6,718 nt of DNA from Ignavibacteriota bacterium. Lineage in GTDB: Bacteria > Bacteroidota > Ignavibacteria > Tepidaquicellales > Tepidaquicellaceae. The position numbers and the translations under genes are program-made. The stretch spans positions 211 through 6,928 of the forward strand of contig PMIW01000026.1 in assembly GCA_003158365.1 (NCBI GenBank). The letters are read 5' to 3'. The notes beneath the pieces were generated by a model. It saw only the letters and a program-made list of their open reading frames with translations. It searched no databases and had not been told where the DNA came from. Of the stretch, positions 1 through 6,107 are shown piece after piece (position 1 is the first letter of the stretch; each line of letters starts with the position of its first letter).

Positions 1-137
1 TTCAGTCTTTTCGTTAAAGCATCTTTAGACTTCATTACGACGGCATCGAGTTCAACCAGTTTTATTTTATCCCCGTTGCAATGGATTATTCCAATTCCTG
101 TTATCACTGAACCCGGGTCTATGCCAAGAATAATCAT
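1..137 (-). CDS. ruvC: Crossover junction endodeoxyribonuclease RuvC (N-terminal part only)
   Basis: RuvC is the dimeric Mg2+-dependent endonuclease that resolves Holliday junctions with RuvAB during homologous recombination. Only the first 45 codons are present; the gene runs off the left edge. The N-terminus, MIILGIDPGSVITGIGII, is the RuvC hallmark. Asp7 in the GIDPGS motif is the first of the four catalytic acidic residues, and the Thr-Gly-x-Gly that follows is also conserved. The family usually has Tyr or Phe at the x position and here it is Ile15, a mild deviation. The ATG at 137-135 is the natural start, because it puts Asp7 at the E. coli position. No Shine-Dalgarno is seen; the bases before the ATG are A/T only apart from one C. 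It lies 35 bp downstream of yebC on the same strand, the common yebC-ruvC order, and is probably cotranscribed. The remaining catalytic residues lie outside the window and cannot be checked. Confidence 0.93.
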   Translation of the reverse strand, partial: MIILGIDPGSVITGIGIIHCNGDKIKLVELDAVVMKSKDALTKRL

Positions 138-139
138 TT

Positions 140-175
140 TAGAAATTTTTACAATTCAGTTGCATTTAATTTCTA
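140..175 (-). repeat. Short inverted repeat spanning the yebC-ruvC gap
   Basis: TAGAAATT at 140-147 and AATTTCTA at 168-175 are a perfect 8-bp inverted repeat around a 20-nt loop. In the mRNA the 5' arm begins at the yebC TAG stop and the 3' arm ends a few bases before the ruvC ATG. A hairpin here would cover the ruvC initiation region until ribosomes finish yebC, which would suit translational coupling. The stem has a single G-C pair and would be weak, so chance in AT-rich DNA is a real alternative. Confidence 0.3.
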
Positions 176-895
176 CTGAAAATCAGCATTGGAGAATATA
201 TTCTGAACATCATCATGCTCTTCCACAACTTCAAGAAATCTCACAACATCTGCAGAGCCTTTTTCGTCGAGAGCTATCAGGTTTTTTGCGAGCTGCTGCA
301 GATTTGCACTTTCGATTTTGAACTTTTTATCCTCAAGAGTCTTTCTGACGGTTTCGAAATTTTCTATAAGACATACCACTTCAAAAAAATCATCTTCAGT
401 TCTCAAATCTTCCGCTCCAGCATCGAGAACCACTTCCATTAATTCATCTTCGGTATGATTTTCCTTTGCAATCGTAACCACTCCTCTTCTTTCGAACATC
501 CAGGCAACCGAGCCCGCATCGCCGAGGTTTCCGTTTTGCTTTGCAATCATATGGCGAAGTTCAGCAACAGTTCTGTTCCTGTTATCAGTTACACACTCTA
601 TCATCACTGCTATTCCGTGCGGTGCATAAGCTTCGTAAGTTATTTCCTCATAATGCACGCCTTCAAGCTCGCCTGTACCTTTTTTAATGGCCCTTATAAT
701 ATTATCCTGCGGCATGTTGCTCGCCTTTGCGCTTGCTATGGCTAGTCTAAGCCTTGGATTTCCCACAGGGTCGCCGCCGCCGTCTCTTGCGGAGATTGTG
801 ATTTCCTTTATGATTTTTGTAAAAACTTTTCCTCTTGCTGAATCAGTTGCAGCTTTTTTTCTTTTAATGGTTGCCCACTTTGAATGGCCTGACAT
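173..895 (-). CDS. yebC: YebC/TACO1-family translation factor
   Basis: This is a 240-residue protein of the normal length for the YebC/PmpR/TACO1 family. The near-invariant N-terminal block is present (MSGHSKWATIKRKKAATDSARGK, about residues 1-23, shown here only to identify the family), followed by the Gly-rich GGGDPxxNPRLR stretch near residues 39-49. The conserved NMPxDNIxRAIKKGTG block (about 60-74), the YEAYAPHG segment and the C-terminal DDVQNIFSNAD ending also match. The family was long annotated as a transcriptional regulator. More recent work assigns YebC/TACO1 a ribosome-associated role in relieving stalling, notably at proline-rich stretches. The start is the ATG at 895-893, because the MSGHSKW motif must begin there. 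No Shine-Dalgarno is visible in the A/T-only leader. It sits 40 bp after recJ and 35 bp before ruvC. The yebC-ruvC pairing is widespread, although the functional link is unclear. No residue appears missing. Confidence 0.96.
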   Translation of the reverse strand: MSGHSKWATIKRKKAATDSARGKVFTKIIKEITISARDGGGDPVGNPRLRLAIASAKASNMPQDNIIRAIKKGTGELEGVHYEEITYEAYAPHGIAVMIECVTDNRNRTVAELRHMIAKQNGNLGDAGSVAWMFERRGVVTIAKENHTEDELMEVVLDAGAEDLRTEDDFFEVVCLIENFETVRKTLEDKKFKIESANLQQLAKNLIALDEKGSADVVRFLEVVEEHDDVQNIFSNADFQ

Positions 896-935
896 AATTA
901 ATTAAGATATATTATTAAAAAATAAAAAATTTAAA

Positions 936-2684
936 TTAAACTTTATGAAATTTCAAATCCCTTACCCTCAGCTTTATCGATTCCCTGCCGTTCCAGAGGT
1001 TTTTTTCAACGGAATAACAAATATCGATATGGTTTCCCGTTTTTATTTCATCTTTATAATCTTTGGAAAGAAAAAATATCGCATCGAATATTTTCTTCGA
1101 TTCCGGGTCTCTTACTTTGAAAATATGCGTATCGCTTTTTGCATTCCTCACGGCTCCTACAACCTGCACATTTCTTGTAACAAAAACAGGTACGGCATTT
1201 CCCGGTCCGTAAGGCTCGAAGAAAGTAAGTATATTTATAAACACATTATTTATTTCGTCAAAATTAAGTTCGGCATCAATTTCAATTTCAGGCTGTAATT
1301 CGTTCCTGGTAAGCTCTTCTCTAGCAATAGCATTAAAACTTTCTCTGAACTCATCAATTTTATCCAGGTTGATTTCCAGTCCTGCGGCATGGCAGTGTCC
1401 ACCGAACTGAATAAGTTTATCTTCGCACTTCTTGAGTGCTTCATATAAATTAAATCCGTTAATGCTCCTGGCGCTTCCTTTGGCTATTCCGTTTACCGAA
1501 GTGAGTACAATCGAAGGAACATTGTATTTTTCTACAAGCCGCGCAGCAACAATTCCTATAACACCCGGATGCCATTCTTTATTATACAGAACAATCGAAA
1601 AAGTATCCCCGTTTTTATTTATTTCATCAAAAATCTTAAAAGCATCATCCGTAATAGTTTTATCAAGTTCACGCCTGTTTGTATTTTCAAGGTCAAGCAC
1701 GTGGGCAAGCTCATCAAGCTCATTCGGATCCTCGCTGGTCAATAGTTCAACTGCCCTTTTTGCATCACCCAGTCTTCCCACAGCATTAATCCTCGGTGCA
1801 ATGGAATATACAATATTATTTGTGTTAATTACATTTTCCTTTAACCCGACTTTATCTATAAGAGTTTTTAAAGAAGGCCTTGGATTTGTATTTATTAATC
1901 TGAATCCTTCATTAACAAGAATTCTGTTCTCATCTGTTATTGGAACTATATCTGAAGACGTGGCAACCGCAACAAAATCAATTAAATTATTTGCAAATTC
2001 ATTGTCATTTAATCTCCGGCATACTGCCTGAATAAGCTTGAATGCAACACCCGTTCCGCACAGGAATTTATAAGGATAATCGCAGTCTTTTCTCAGAGGG
2101 TCAAGTACTGCCAGCGCTTCGGGAATCTGCTCCGGAGGCTGATGGTGGTCGCAAATAATAAATTCTACGCCGATTGTTTTTGCATATTCAACCTTATCGT
2201 ATGCGGTTATTCCGCAATCTATCGCAACTATCAGTTTAATATCTTCATTCTTCGCTTTTTCAATTGAGGTCAGCGATATTCCGTAACCTTCTTTAATTCT
2301 GTCGGGAATATAAACCGATGACGGCAATCCAAAATGTTTAAGGAAAAGATGGAACATTGACGCACCGCAGGTTCCGTCGACATCATAATCACCGAGAACC
2401 ATTATTTTTTCTTTATCATTGATTGCCTTTAAAAGACGCTCTGTTGCGATGTCGCAGTCTTTCATCAGTAAAGGGTCGTAAAGTTTTTCTTTAGTAGGTT
2501 TGAAATACTTTACTATTTTGTAGTAATCCGAGATGCCCCTTGAATATAGGATTCTGAGCAGTTTATCGGGTATATTTACTTTAGCTTTAAGGTTTCTTAT
2601 ATCCGATATAAATAAATCTATTCCCTTGCCCGCCTCGGAAGATAGCTCCGGGTAGAGATTTTTTAATTTCCAAATTTTTTTCAA
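936..2684 (-). CDS. recJ: Single-stranded-DNA-specific exonuclease RecJ
   Basis: RecJ degrades single-stranded DNA 5' to 3' in RecF-pathway recombination, mismatch repair and base-excision repair. The 582-residue product is complete and of family length. The DHH-phosphoesterase metal-binding motifs are present: GDYDVDG (98-104), Asp156 in VAIDCG, DHH (179-181) and Asp245 in SSDIVPI. APRINAVGR (297-305) follows. The DHHA1 half has HPGVIGIVAARL (372-383), KGSARS (402-407) and GGHCHAAG (428-435). The C-terminal OB-like domain begins near PYGPGNAVPVF (491-501). The start is a TTG at 2684-2682, giving MKKIWKLKN, a typical RecJ opening; an in-frame TGA lies two codons upstream, so nothing longer is possible. 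An ATG at 2691-2689 is out of frame by one base, with an A7 run between. It follows the tRNA-Leu gene by 23 bp and precedes yebC by 40 bp, probably in one transcript. No catalytic residue is missing. Confidence 0.96.
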   Translation of the reverse strand: MKKIWKLKNLYPELSSEAGKGIDLFISDIRNLKAKVNIPDKLLRILYSRGISDYYKIVKYFKPTKEKLYDPLLMKDCDIATERLLKAINDKEKIMVLGDYDVDGTCGASMFHLFLKHFGLPSSVYIPDRIKEGYGISLTSIEKAKNEDIKLIVAIDCGITAYDKVEYAKTIGVEFIICDHHQPPEQIPEALAVLDPLRKDCDYPYKFLCGTGVAFKLIQAVCRRLNDNEFANNLIDFVAVATSSDIVPITDENRILVNEGFRLINTNPRPSLKTLIDKVGLKENVINTNNIVYSIAPRINAVGRLGDAKRAVELLTSEDPNELDELAHVLDLENTNRRELDKTITDDAFKIFDEINKNGDTFSIVLYNKEWHPGVIGIVAARLVEKYNVPSIVLTSVNGIAKGSARSINGFNLYEALKKCEDKLIQFGGHCHAAGLEINLDKIDEFRESFNAIAREELTRNELQPEIEIDAELNFDEINNVFINILTFFEPYGPGNAVPVFVTRNVQVVGAVRNAKSDTHIFKVRDPESKKIFDAIFFLSKDYKDEIKTGNHIDICYSVEKNLWNGRESIKLRVRDLKFHKV

Positions 2685-2691
2685 TTCTCAT
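2675..2691 (-). other. recJ start region: out-of-frame ATG, TTG start and A7 run
   Basis: On the minus strand an ATG (2691-2689) is followed 4 nt later by the TTG (2684-2682) that opens the recJ frame, then by seven consecutive A's (2681-2675). Read as written, the ATG frame stops after 34 codons. With one A fewer it would fuse directly into RecJ as MRIEKIWKLKN. There is no clear Shine-Dalgarno for either start. The choice between a genuine TTG start, a slippage-corrected ATG start and a homopolymer sequencing error decides the N-terminus of RecJ by two or three residues. Confidence 0.6.
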
Positions 2692-2707
2692 GTTTTTATT
2701 TTTTTAG

Positions 2708-2791
2708 TGCTCAAAGAGGGACTCGAACCCTCACCTTAATACTAAGACTGCACCCTGAATGCAGCGCGTCTACCAATTCCGCCATTTGAGC
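2708..2791 (-). tRNA. tRNA-Leu (anticodon CAG)
   Basis: An 84-nt class II tRNA folds by hand without mismatches in the acceptor stem. The acceptor is GCTCAAA (2791-2785) with TTTGAGC (2715-2709) and discriminator A at 2708. The D arm has a 3-bp GCG/CGC stem and an AATTGGTAGA loop typical of bacterial tRNA-Leu. The anticodon stem is CTGCA/TGCAG with loop TTCAGGG, giving CAG (2757-2755), which reads the codon CUG. The variable arm is 15 nt with a CTTA/TAAG stem. The T arm is GAGGG-TTCGAGT-CCCTC. The 3' CCA is not encoded; the next bases are CTA. It lies 23 bp before the recJ start with no terminator, so the tRNA is probably excised from the 5' end of the recJ-yebC-ruvC transcript, or shares its promoter. 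Confidence 0.97.
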
Positions 2792-2989
2792 TTACTGATA
2801 TATAATTTACATTAAATATCCGGGTTTTTATGGATATAGTATCCCTTAAGAAAGATAATTATACCATTCCGCAAATACAATTTCAAAAATTATCTCTTCA
2901 GGATTTTTTAGTTTAATCTTAAAAAAAGCATAAAAAAGATGTGATTTTATTTTATTAAAAACTTTCATAACTTAAATGATATACAAAAT
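2792..2989. other. Divergent intergenic region
   Basis: This 198-bp, strongly AT-rich gap separates the leftward tRNA-Leu/recJ block from the rightward ABC-ATPase block, so promoters for both must lie in or near it. On the minus strand a TATATA ends 7 nt before the tRNA 5' end and could be its -10 element, but no -35 match stands out. I found no confident promoter for the plus-strand genes. A perfect TATAAT at 2801-2806 on the plus strand lacks a -35 partner. A 28-codon ATG frame lies at 2830-2916 on the plus strand (MDIVSLKKDNYTIPQIQF, then ten more residues and TAA), with no ribosome binding site and no recognisable family. An 8-bp AT-rich inverted repeat (2853-2860 with 2888-2895) has a 27-nt loop and is probably chance. 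No riboswitch or small-RNA fold is evident. Confidence 0.6.
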
Positions 2990-3748
2990 ATGATTGAAAT
3001 ATCTAATTTAACAAAGAAATACGGCAACGATAAAGTTGCTTTAGATGGTGTTTCTTTTACCATTAAACCCGGGGAAATCTGCGGATATATTGGGACGAAT
3101 GGTGCAGGTAAAACAACAACCATAAGGATAATAACGGGAGCACTGGATTTCGACTCGGGTGATGTCAGAATATTGAATGTCGATGTAAAAGAAAAACCTG
3201 TAGAAGTTAAAAAGATTATCGGATATGTTCCGGAATCGGGAAATATTTTTAATTCCCTTACGACTACCGAATTTTTATTTTTTACGGGTCGAATCAGGAA
3301 TATAGAAGATAGCATTATAAAAAAAAGAACTGATTATTTTGCAGAACTTTTTGATTATTCCGGATTCACAAACTCTGCCATAGGGAATTTATCCAAAGGG
3401 ACCAAACAAAAAATCCTGATTACATCCGCACTGTTGCATAATCCGGAAATTATTCTGCTCGATGAGCCTCTGAACGGTCTGGATGCAAATACTATATTCG
3501 TTTTTCAGGATATGATAAAGACCCTGTCGGCAAAAGGAAAAACGATTTTTTACTGTTCCCACCTTCTGGATATGATTGAAAAAATATCATCGAGACTGAT
3601 TATTATCGAAAACGGGAGAATAAAATTAAATTCAGTTGCTTCAGAACTGAAAGCATCGGAAAATTATACAAGTCTCGAAAATCTCTTTAAGAATATGAAA
3701 AGCGAAAACGAATATAAAAAGTTTGTTTATGAAGATATTTTTACTTAA
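2990..3748 (+). CDS. ABC transporter ATP-binding protein (NatA/CcmA-like, ABC-2 exporter type)
   Basis: This is a complete 252-residue ABC nucleotide-binding subunit, predicted to be cytoplasmic and to power a membrane partner. Walker A is GTNGAGKTT (35-43). The Q-loop region reads GYVPESGNIFNSLT (79-92), with Glu82 in place of Gln, as is common in the NatA/CcmA group. The signature motif is LSKGTKQK (134-141), a relaxed LSGGQ of the same group. Walker B is EIILLDEP (153-160) with catalytic Glu159. The D-loop NGLD (162-165) and switch His191 in YCSHLLD follow. All residues needed for ATP hydrolysis are present. The C-terminus (ENGRIKLNS, then a Leu/Phe-containing tail) is that of single-domain exporter ATPases, with no fused permease. 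The start ATG at 2990 puts the usual MIEISNLTKKYG at the N-terminus; no Shine-Dalgarno is visible. No permease gene is in the window: the next gene, overlapping by 20 nt, encodes an outer-membrane barrel. The substrate cannot be told from the sequence. Confidence 0.95.
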   Translation: MIEISNLTKKYGNDKVALDGVSFTIKPGEICGYIGTNGAGKTTTIRIITGALDFDSGDVRILNVDVKEKPVEVKKIIGYVPESGNIFNSLTTTEFLFFTGRIRNIEDSIIKKRTDYFAELFDYSGFTNSAIGNLSKGTKQKILITSALLHNPEIILLDEPLNGLDANTIFVFQDMIKTLSAKGKTIFYCSHLLDMIEKISSRLIIIENGRIKLNSVASELKASENYTSLENLFKNMKSENEYKKFVYEDIFT

Positions 3749-5639
3749 TACTTTTCTGTTCGTTTTATTTTATTGCAGCCCTGCTTTATCTCAATTAAAC
3801 AGGGTCAGCATAGATTCGGTAAACGGAGAAAATTATGTACTGACAAATCTGAATAATAACATCAATTCCGCAATGCTTACTTCCAGAATAAACTTAAATA
3901 TCGACTACGATAAAATTAATTTAATAATTAAAAACAATTACTCCTCTGACGTAACCAAATTAACCGATAATTTTTACAGGGATTTCAATGAATTCAGCGG
4001 GACAGCAAATTATATACTTTCCAAAACATTTAAATCGGGGGCGGGGCTCCAGTACAGGACTCTTTCCGATAACAAATCAATAGATATCAATAAAGACAGG
4101 AACGCATTCTATTATGCCAATATGGACTACAAACCGAATAACAATTTCTACATAAACTCAAAAATCGGAATCAGAAACGAAGAGCAGATTGGGGAAAATA
4201 ATTCGGGTCTTGGAGGCATCCTTTCTTCCGAATATACGGGAATGAACCTGTATAATTTTATATCCGATGGTAACGTAAACATGAGTTATGATAACCTTAC
4301 TCAAAAAACAAACTACAACCTCGAACTCAATATGAACATTTATAAAAGATTTACGGACAAATCCGAAAACAGTACAACCGTCAGATTCTATGACAGAAGA
4401 AGTGATTTTTATATACCCGCTACAGGCAGTATAGTCAGTAATTACGGCGTAAGAAATAATATTCAGTCAAGGCTGGAAAGTTTTATATATGTAGAGGATA
4501 AAATGAGATATGGTGTTTCGGACTATATTAATTTAAATTTGTCGGGCGCTTATCTTGCAAAGTTCATAAATAGTAAATACAAATTTATACCGGGTGCCCA
4601 GAACATAATAATTGAAAATATTTACAATGCTAAGGTTAACGAAAACGGATTCCAGGCAGGAGGCAATCTTGAATATTCCACAAAAAGATATTATGCAAAA
4701 CTGTGGTTAGTATATTCGGAAAGAGTCGAACAGCACGTACCGACGGATATAGATACGTATCCTTCTTCAATTATACGTGAACTTGGATTACTCGAAAACG
4801 ATAAAAACAATAACAGCAGAAATACTTCTCTCGTTCTCGAAGCAAATGCAATGATTACAAATACCCAGTCTGTAAGGTTTTCAGGTTCTACATCGGTTCT
4901 CAGGTACGATACCGACAGCGAAGATAATTTCGATGACAGGGATGAATTGAACTCGGTAATTAATTTAACGCATAAATACGACAACCTGGATAACTTCATA
5001 CTGGAAACTACTTTTGAATATAACATGGCTACTCTGAGTTACCTGTTTAAGGAAAAAAGCTCAAACAATAACGCAAACAAAATTTACAGGCTGACTTCCC
5101 GAAGCGTATTTTCCCCGGTGAAACAGATTCTTACAAAAAATTCACTGCAGGTGCTTGCAAACTATACGGTGTATAAATTCGAGGATATCATTTCCCAGAT
5201 TCAGAGTTTTTCATTCAGGCAGCTGACCATTGCAGATACAACCAATTACAGCATTAACAGAAATTTCTTTTTTGACTTCTTCGGAAATTTTAAGCTCTAT
5301 GAACAGGGATCTTATAATGAAAAGAATTTTTCGGAAAGACCCTTGACCTATTATGACGAAAGAAAATTTTATGCATTTTTAGGTTACAAATTTACCGAAA
5401 ATCTTATATTTTCCATTGGATTTAATCATTTTATACAAAGGCAGTATAATTATGACAGCGGCATTAAATTTTTAAAGCGTACTATTTCAAATTACGGACC
5501 TGTTGGAAAATTGCAGTATTATTTTATGAAAAATTCTAAAATTGAATTTACCGGAAGCAAGGACTTTCTTGAATCCAGCGATAATACCCTGGTGAACAGA
5601 TCCGAGAGTCTATTTATAAATATACTTTGGAATATTTAA
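3729..5639 (+). CDS. Predicted secreted outer-membrane beta-barrel protein, function unknown
   Basis: This 636-residue protein matches no family I can name. It opens with a Sec signal peptide: Lys2, a hydrophobic run IFLLNTFLFVLFYC (3-16), then SPALS-Q with a likely cleavage after Ser21, leaving an N-terminal Gln. The rest has no hydrophobic helix. It is rich in Asn, Tyr, Ser, Asp and Lys, with repeated alternating-hydrophobicity segments about 8-12 residues long ending in Tyr/Phe, such as FILETTFEYNMA and FYAFLGYKFTENLIFSIGFNHF. Turns rich in N, D, G and S separate them. It ends in a strand-like SLFINILWNI. This pattern fits a large outer-membrane barrel typical of Bacteroidota-like organisms. 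The chosen start is the ATG at 3729; a TTG two codons earlier (3723) is in frame but would put MF ahead of the signal peptide. The start lies 20 nt inside the ABC ATPase gene, which argues for translational coupling. It could be a porin, an export channel or a surface protein; nothing in the sequence decides which. Confidence 0.8.
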   Translation: MKIFLLNTFLFVLFYCSPALSQLNRVSIDSVNGENYVLTNLNNNINSAMLTSRINLNIDYDKINLIIKNNYSSDVTKLTDNFYRDFNEFSGTANYILSKTFKSGAGLQYRTLSDNKSIDINKDRNAFYYANMDYKPNNNFYINSKIGIRNEEQIGENNSGLGGILSSEYTGMNLYNFISDGNVNMSYDNLTQKTNYNLELNMNIYKRFTDKSENSTTVRFYDRRSDFYIPATGSIVSNYGVRNNIQSRLESFIYVEDKMRYGVSDYINLNLSGAYLAKFINSKYKFIPGAQNIIIENIYNAKVNENGFQAGGNLEYSTKRYYAKLWLVYSERVEQHVPTDIDTYPSSIIRELGLLENDKNNNSRNTSLVLEANAMITNTQSVRFSGSTSVLRYDTDSEDNFDDRDELNSVINLTHKYDNLDNFILETTFEYNMATLSYLFKEKSSNNNANKIYRLTSRSVFSPVKQILTKNSLQVLANYTVYKFEDIISQIQSFSFRQLTIADTTNYSINRNFFFDFFGNFKLYEQGSYNEKNFSERPLTYYDERKFYAFLGYKFTENLIFSIGFNHFIQRQYNYDSGIKFLKRTISNYGPVGKLQYYFMKNSKIEFTGSKDFLESSDNTLVNRSESLFINILWNI

Positions 5640-5651
5640 ATTTTTTTTATA

Positions 5652-6056
5652 TTGAAAAATATTAATCTTACTATAAACAGCGACAGGGCGGAAATTCTTA
5701 AATTCGAAAAAGTACTTGAAGAAATAAACATTGAATTTAAGCTAAATCACGACAGGTTAATAAATTACCAGATTGCAATTTCGGAAGCGCTTGTAAATGC
5801 AATCATTCACGGGAACAAAGAAAATCCGGATAAAAAAGTTTTTATAGAAATCAGTTATAACGAAAAACAATTAGTAACAAAAATAAAGGACGAGGGGGAC
5901 GGGTTTATTATGGAGGATATACCCGACCCGACGGAGAACAATAATCTGCTTAAGGAACACGGGAGGGGAATTTATATAATAAAGTCTCTTGTAGATAAAT
6001 TCGAGTGCCATTCCACTGAAAATGGAACTGAATTTATACTTACAATTGTTAAATAA
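5652..6056 (+). CDS. RsbW/SpoIIAB-like anti-sigma-factor-type ATPase (GHKL, HATPase_c_2)
   Basis: This 134-residue single-domain GHKL ATPase resembles the anti-sigma serine kinases RsbW and SpoIIAB. In partner-switching systems such proteins bind a sigma factor or phosphorylate a STAS-domain anti-sigma antagonist. The N-box is SEALVNAIIHGN (44-55) with Glu45 and the Mg-coordinating Asn49. The G1 box is DEGDGF (80-85), and the G2 box is HGRGIYIIKSL (103-113), followed by the closing strand GTEFILTI. All nucleotide-binding residues are present, and the length is normal for the family. The start is a TTG at 5652: no in-frame ATG lies upstream of the core domain, an in-frame TAA (the barrel stop) sits 15 nt before it, and MKNINLTINSDRAEI is a usual opening. 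A run of eight T's precedes it and there is no Shine-Dalgarno. The 12-bp gap to the barrel gene suggests cotranscription or reinitiation. No sigma factor, STAS protein or PP2C phosphatase is in the window, so its partner is unknown. Confidence 0.88.
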   Translation: MKNINLTINSDRAEILKFEKVLEEINIEFKLNHDRLINYQIAISEALVNAIIHGNKENPDKKVFIEISYNEKQLVTKIKDEGDGFIMEDIPDPTENNNLLKEHGRGIYIIKSLVDKFECHSTENGTEFILTIVK

Positions 6057-6071
6057 TTATATATTTATCTC

Positions 6072-6101
6072 TTTACAAAACTTAATTAACCAAAACATAA
6101 T
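6072..6101 (+). promoter_or_regulatory. Possible sigma-70-type promoter for mdh
   Basis: TTTACA at 6072-6077 and CATAAT at 6096-6101 each match the housekeeping consensus at five of six positions, with an 18-bp spacer. They lie in the 51-bp gap after the RsbW-like gene stop. Transcription would begin around 6107-6109, at the mdh ATG itself, so the mRNA would have little or no leader. In AT-rich DNA such matches arise often, and a Bacteroidota-type sigma factor would prefer other elements, so this is only a candidate. Confidence 0.35.
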
Positions 6102-6107
6102 TAAACT

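Noticed and set aside
173..905. Open frames on the plus strand opposite yebC
   Set aside because: They mirror a highly conserved gene and have no recognisable features.
945..2031. Long open frames on the plus strand opposite recJ (for example 945-1298 and 1432-2031)
   Set aside because: They are antisense to a complete RecJ with all its motifs, and their translations show no domain or sensible composition.
2801..2806. Perfect TATAAT on the plus strand as a promoter
   Set aside because: No -35 element at 16-18 bp upstream (that position is inside the tRNA gene), and such hexamers are frequent in DNA this AT-rich.
2853..2895. Inverted repeat AGATAATT/AATTATCT
   Set aside because: The 8-bp stem is almost all A-T with a 27-nt loop and no T-run or conserved context; likely chance.
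3723..3728. TTG at 3723 as the start of the barrel gene
   Set aside because: The ATG two codons later gives a standard signal peptide beginning Met-Lys; the TTG would only add two residues.
3774..3776. Cys16 of the barrel protein as a lipoprotein cysteine
   Set aside because: The preceding residues Leu-Phe-Tyr do not fit a lipobox, and a better signal peptidase I site (ALS-Q) follows.
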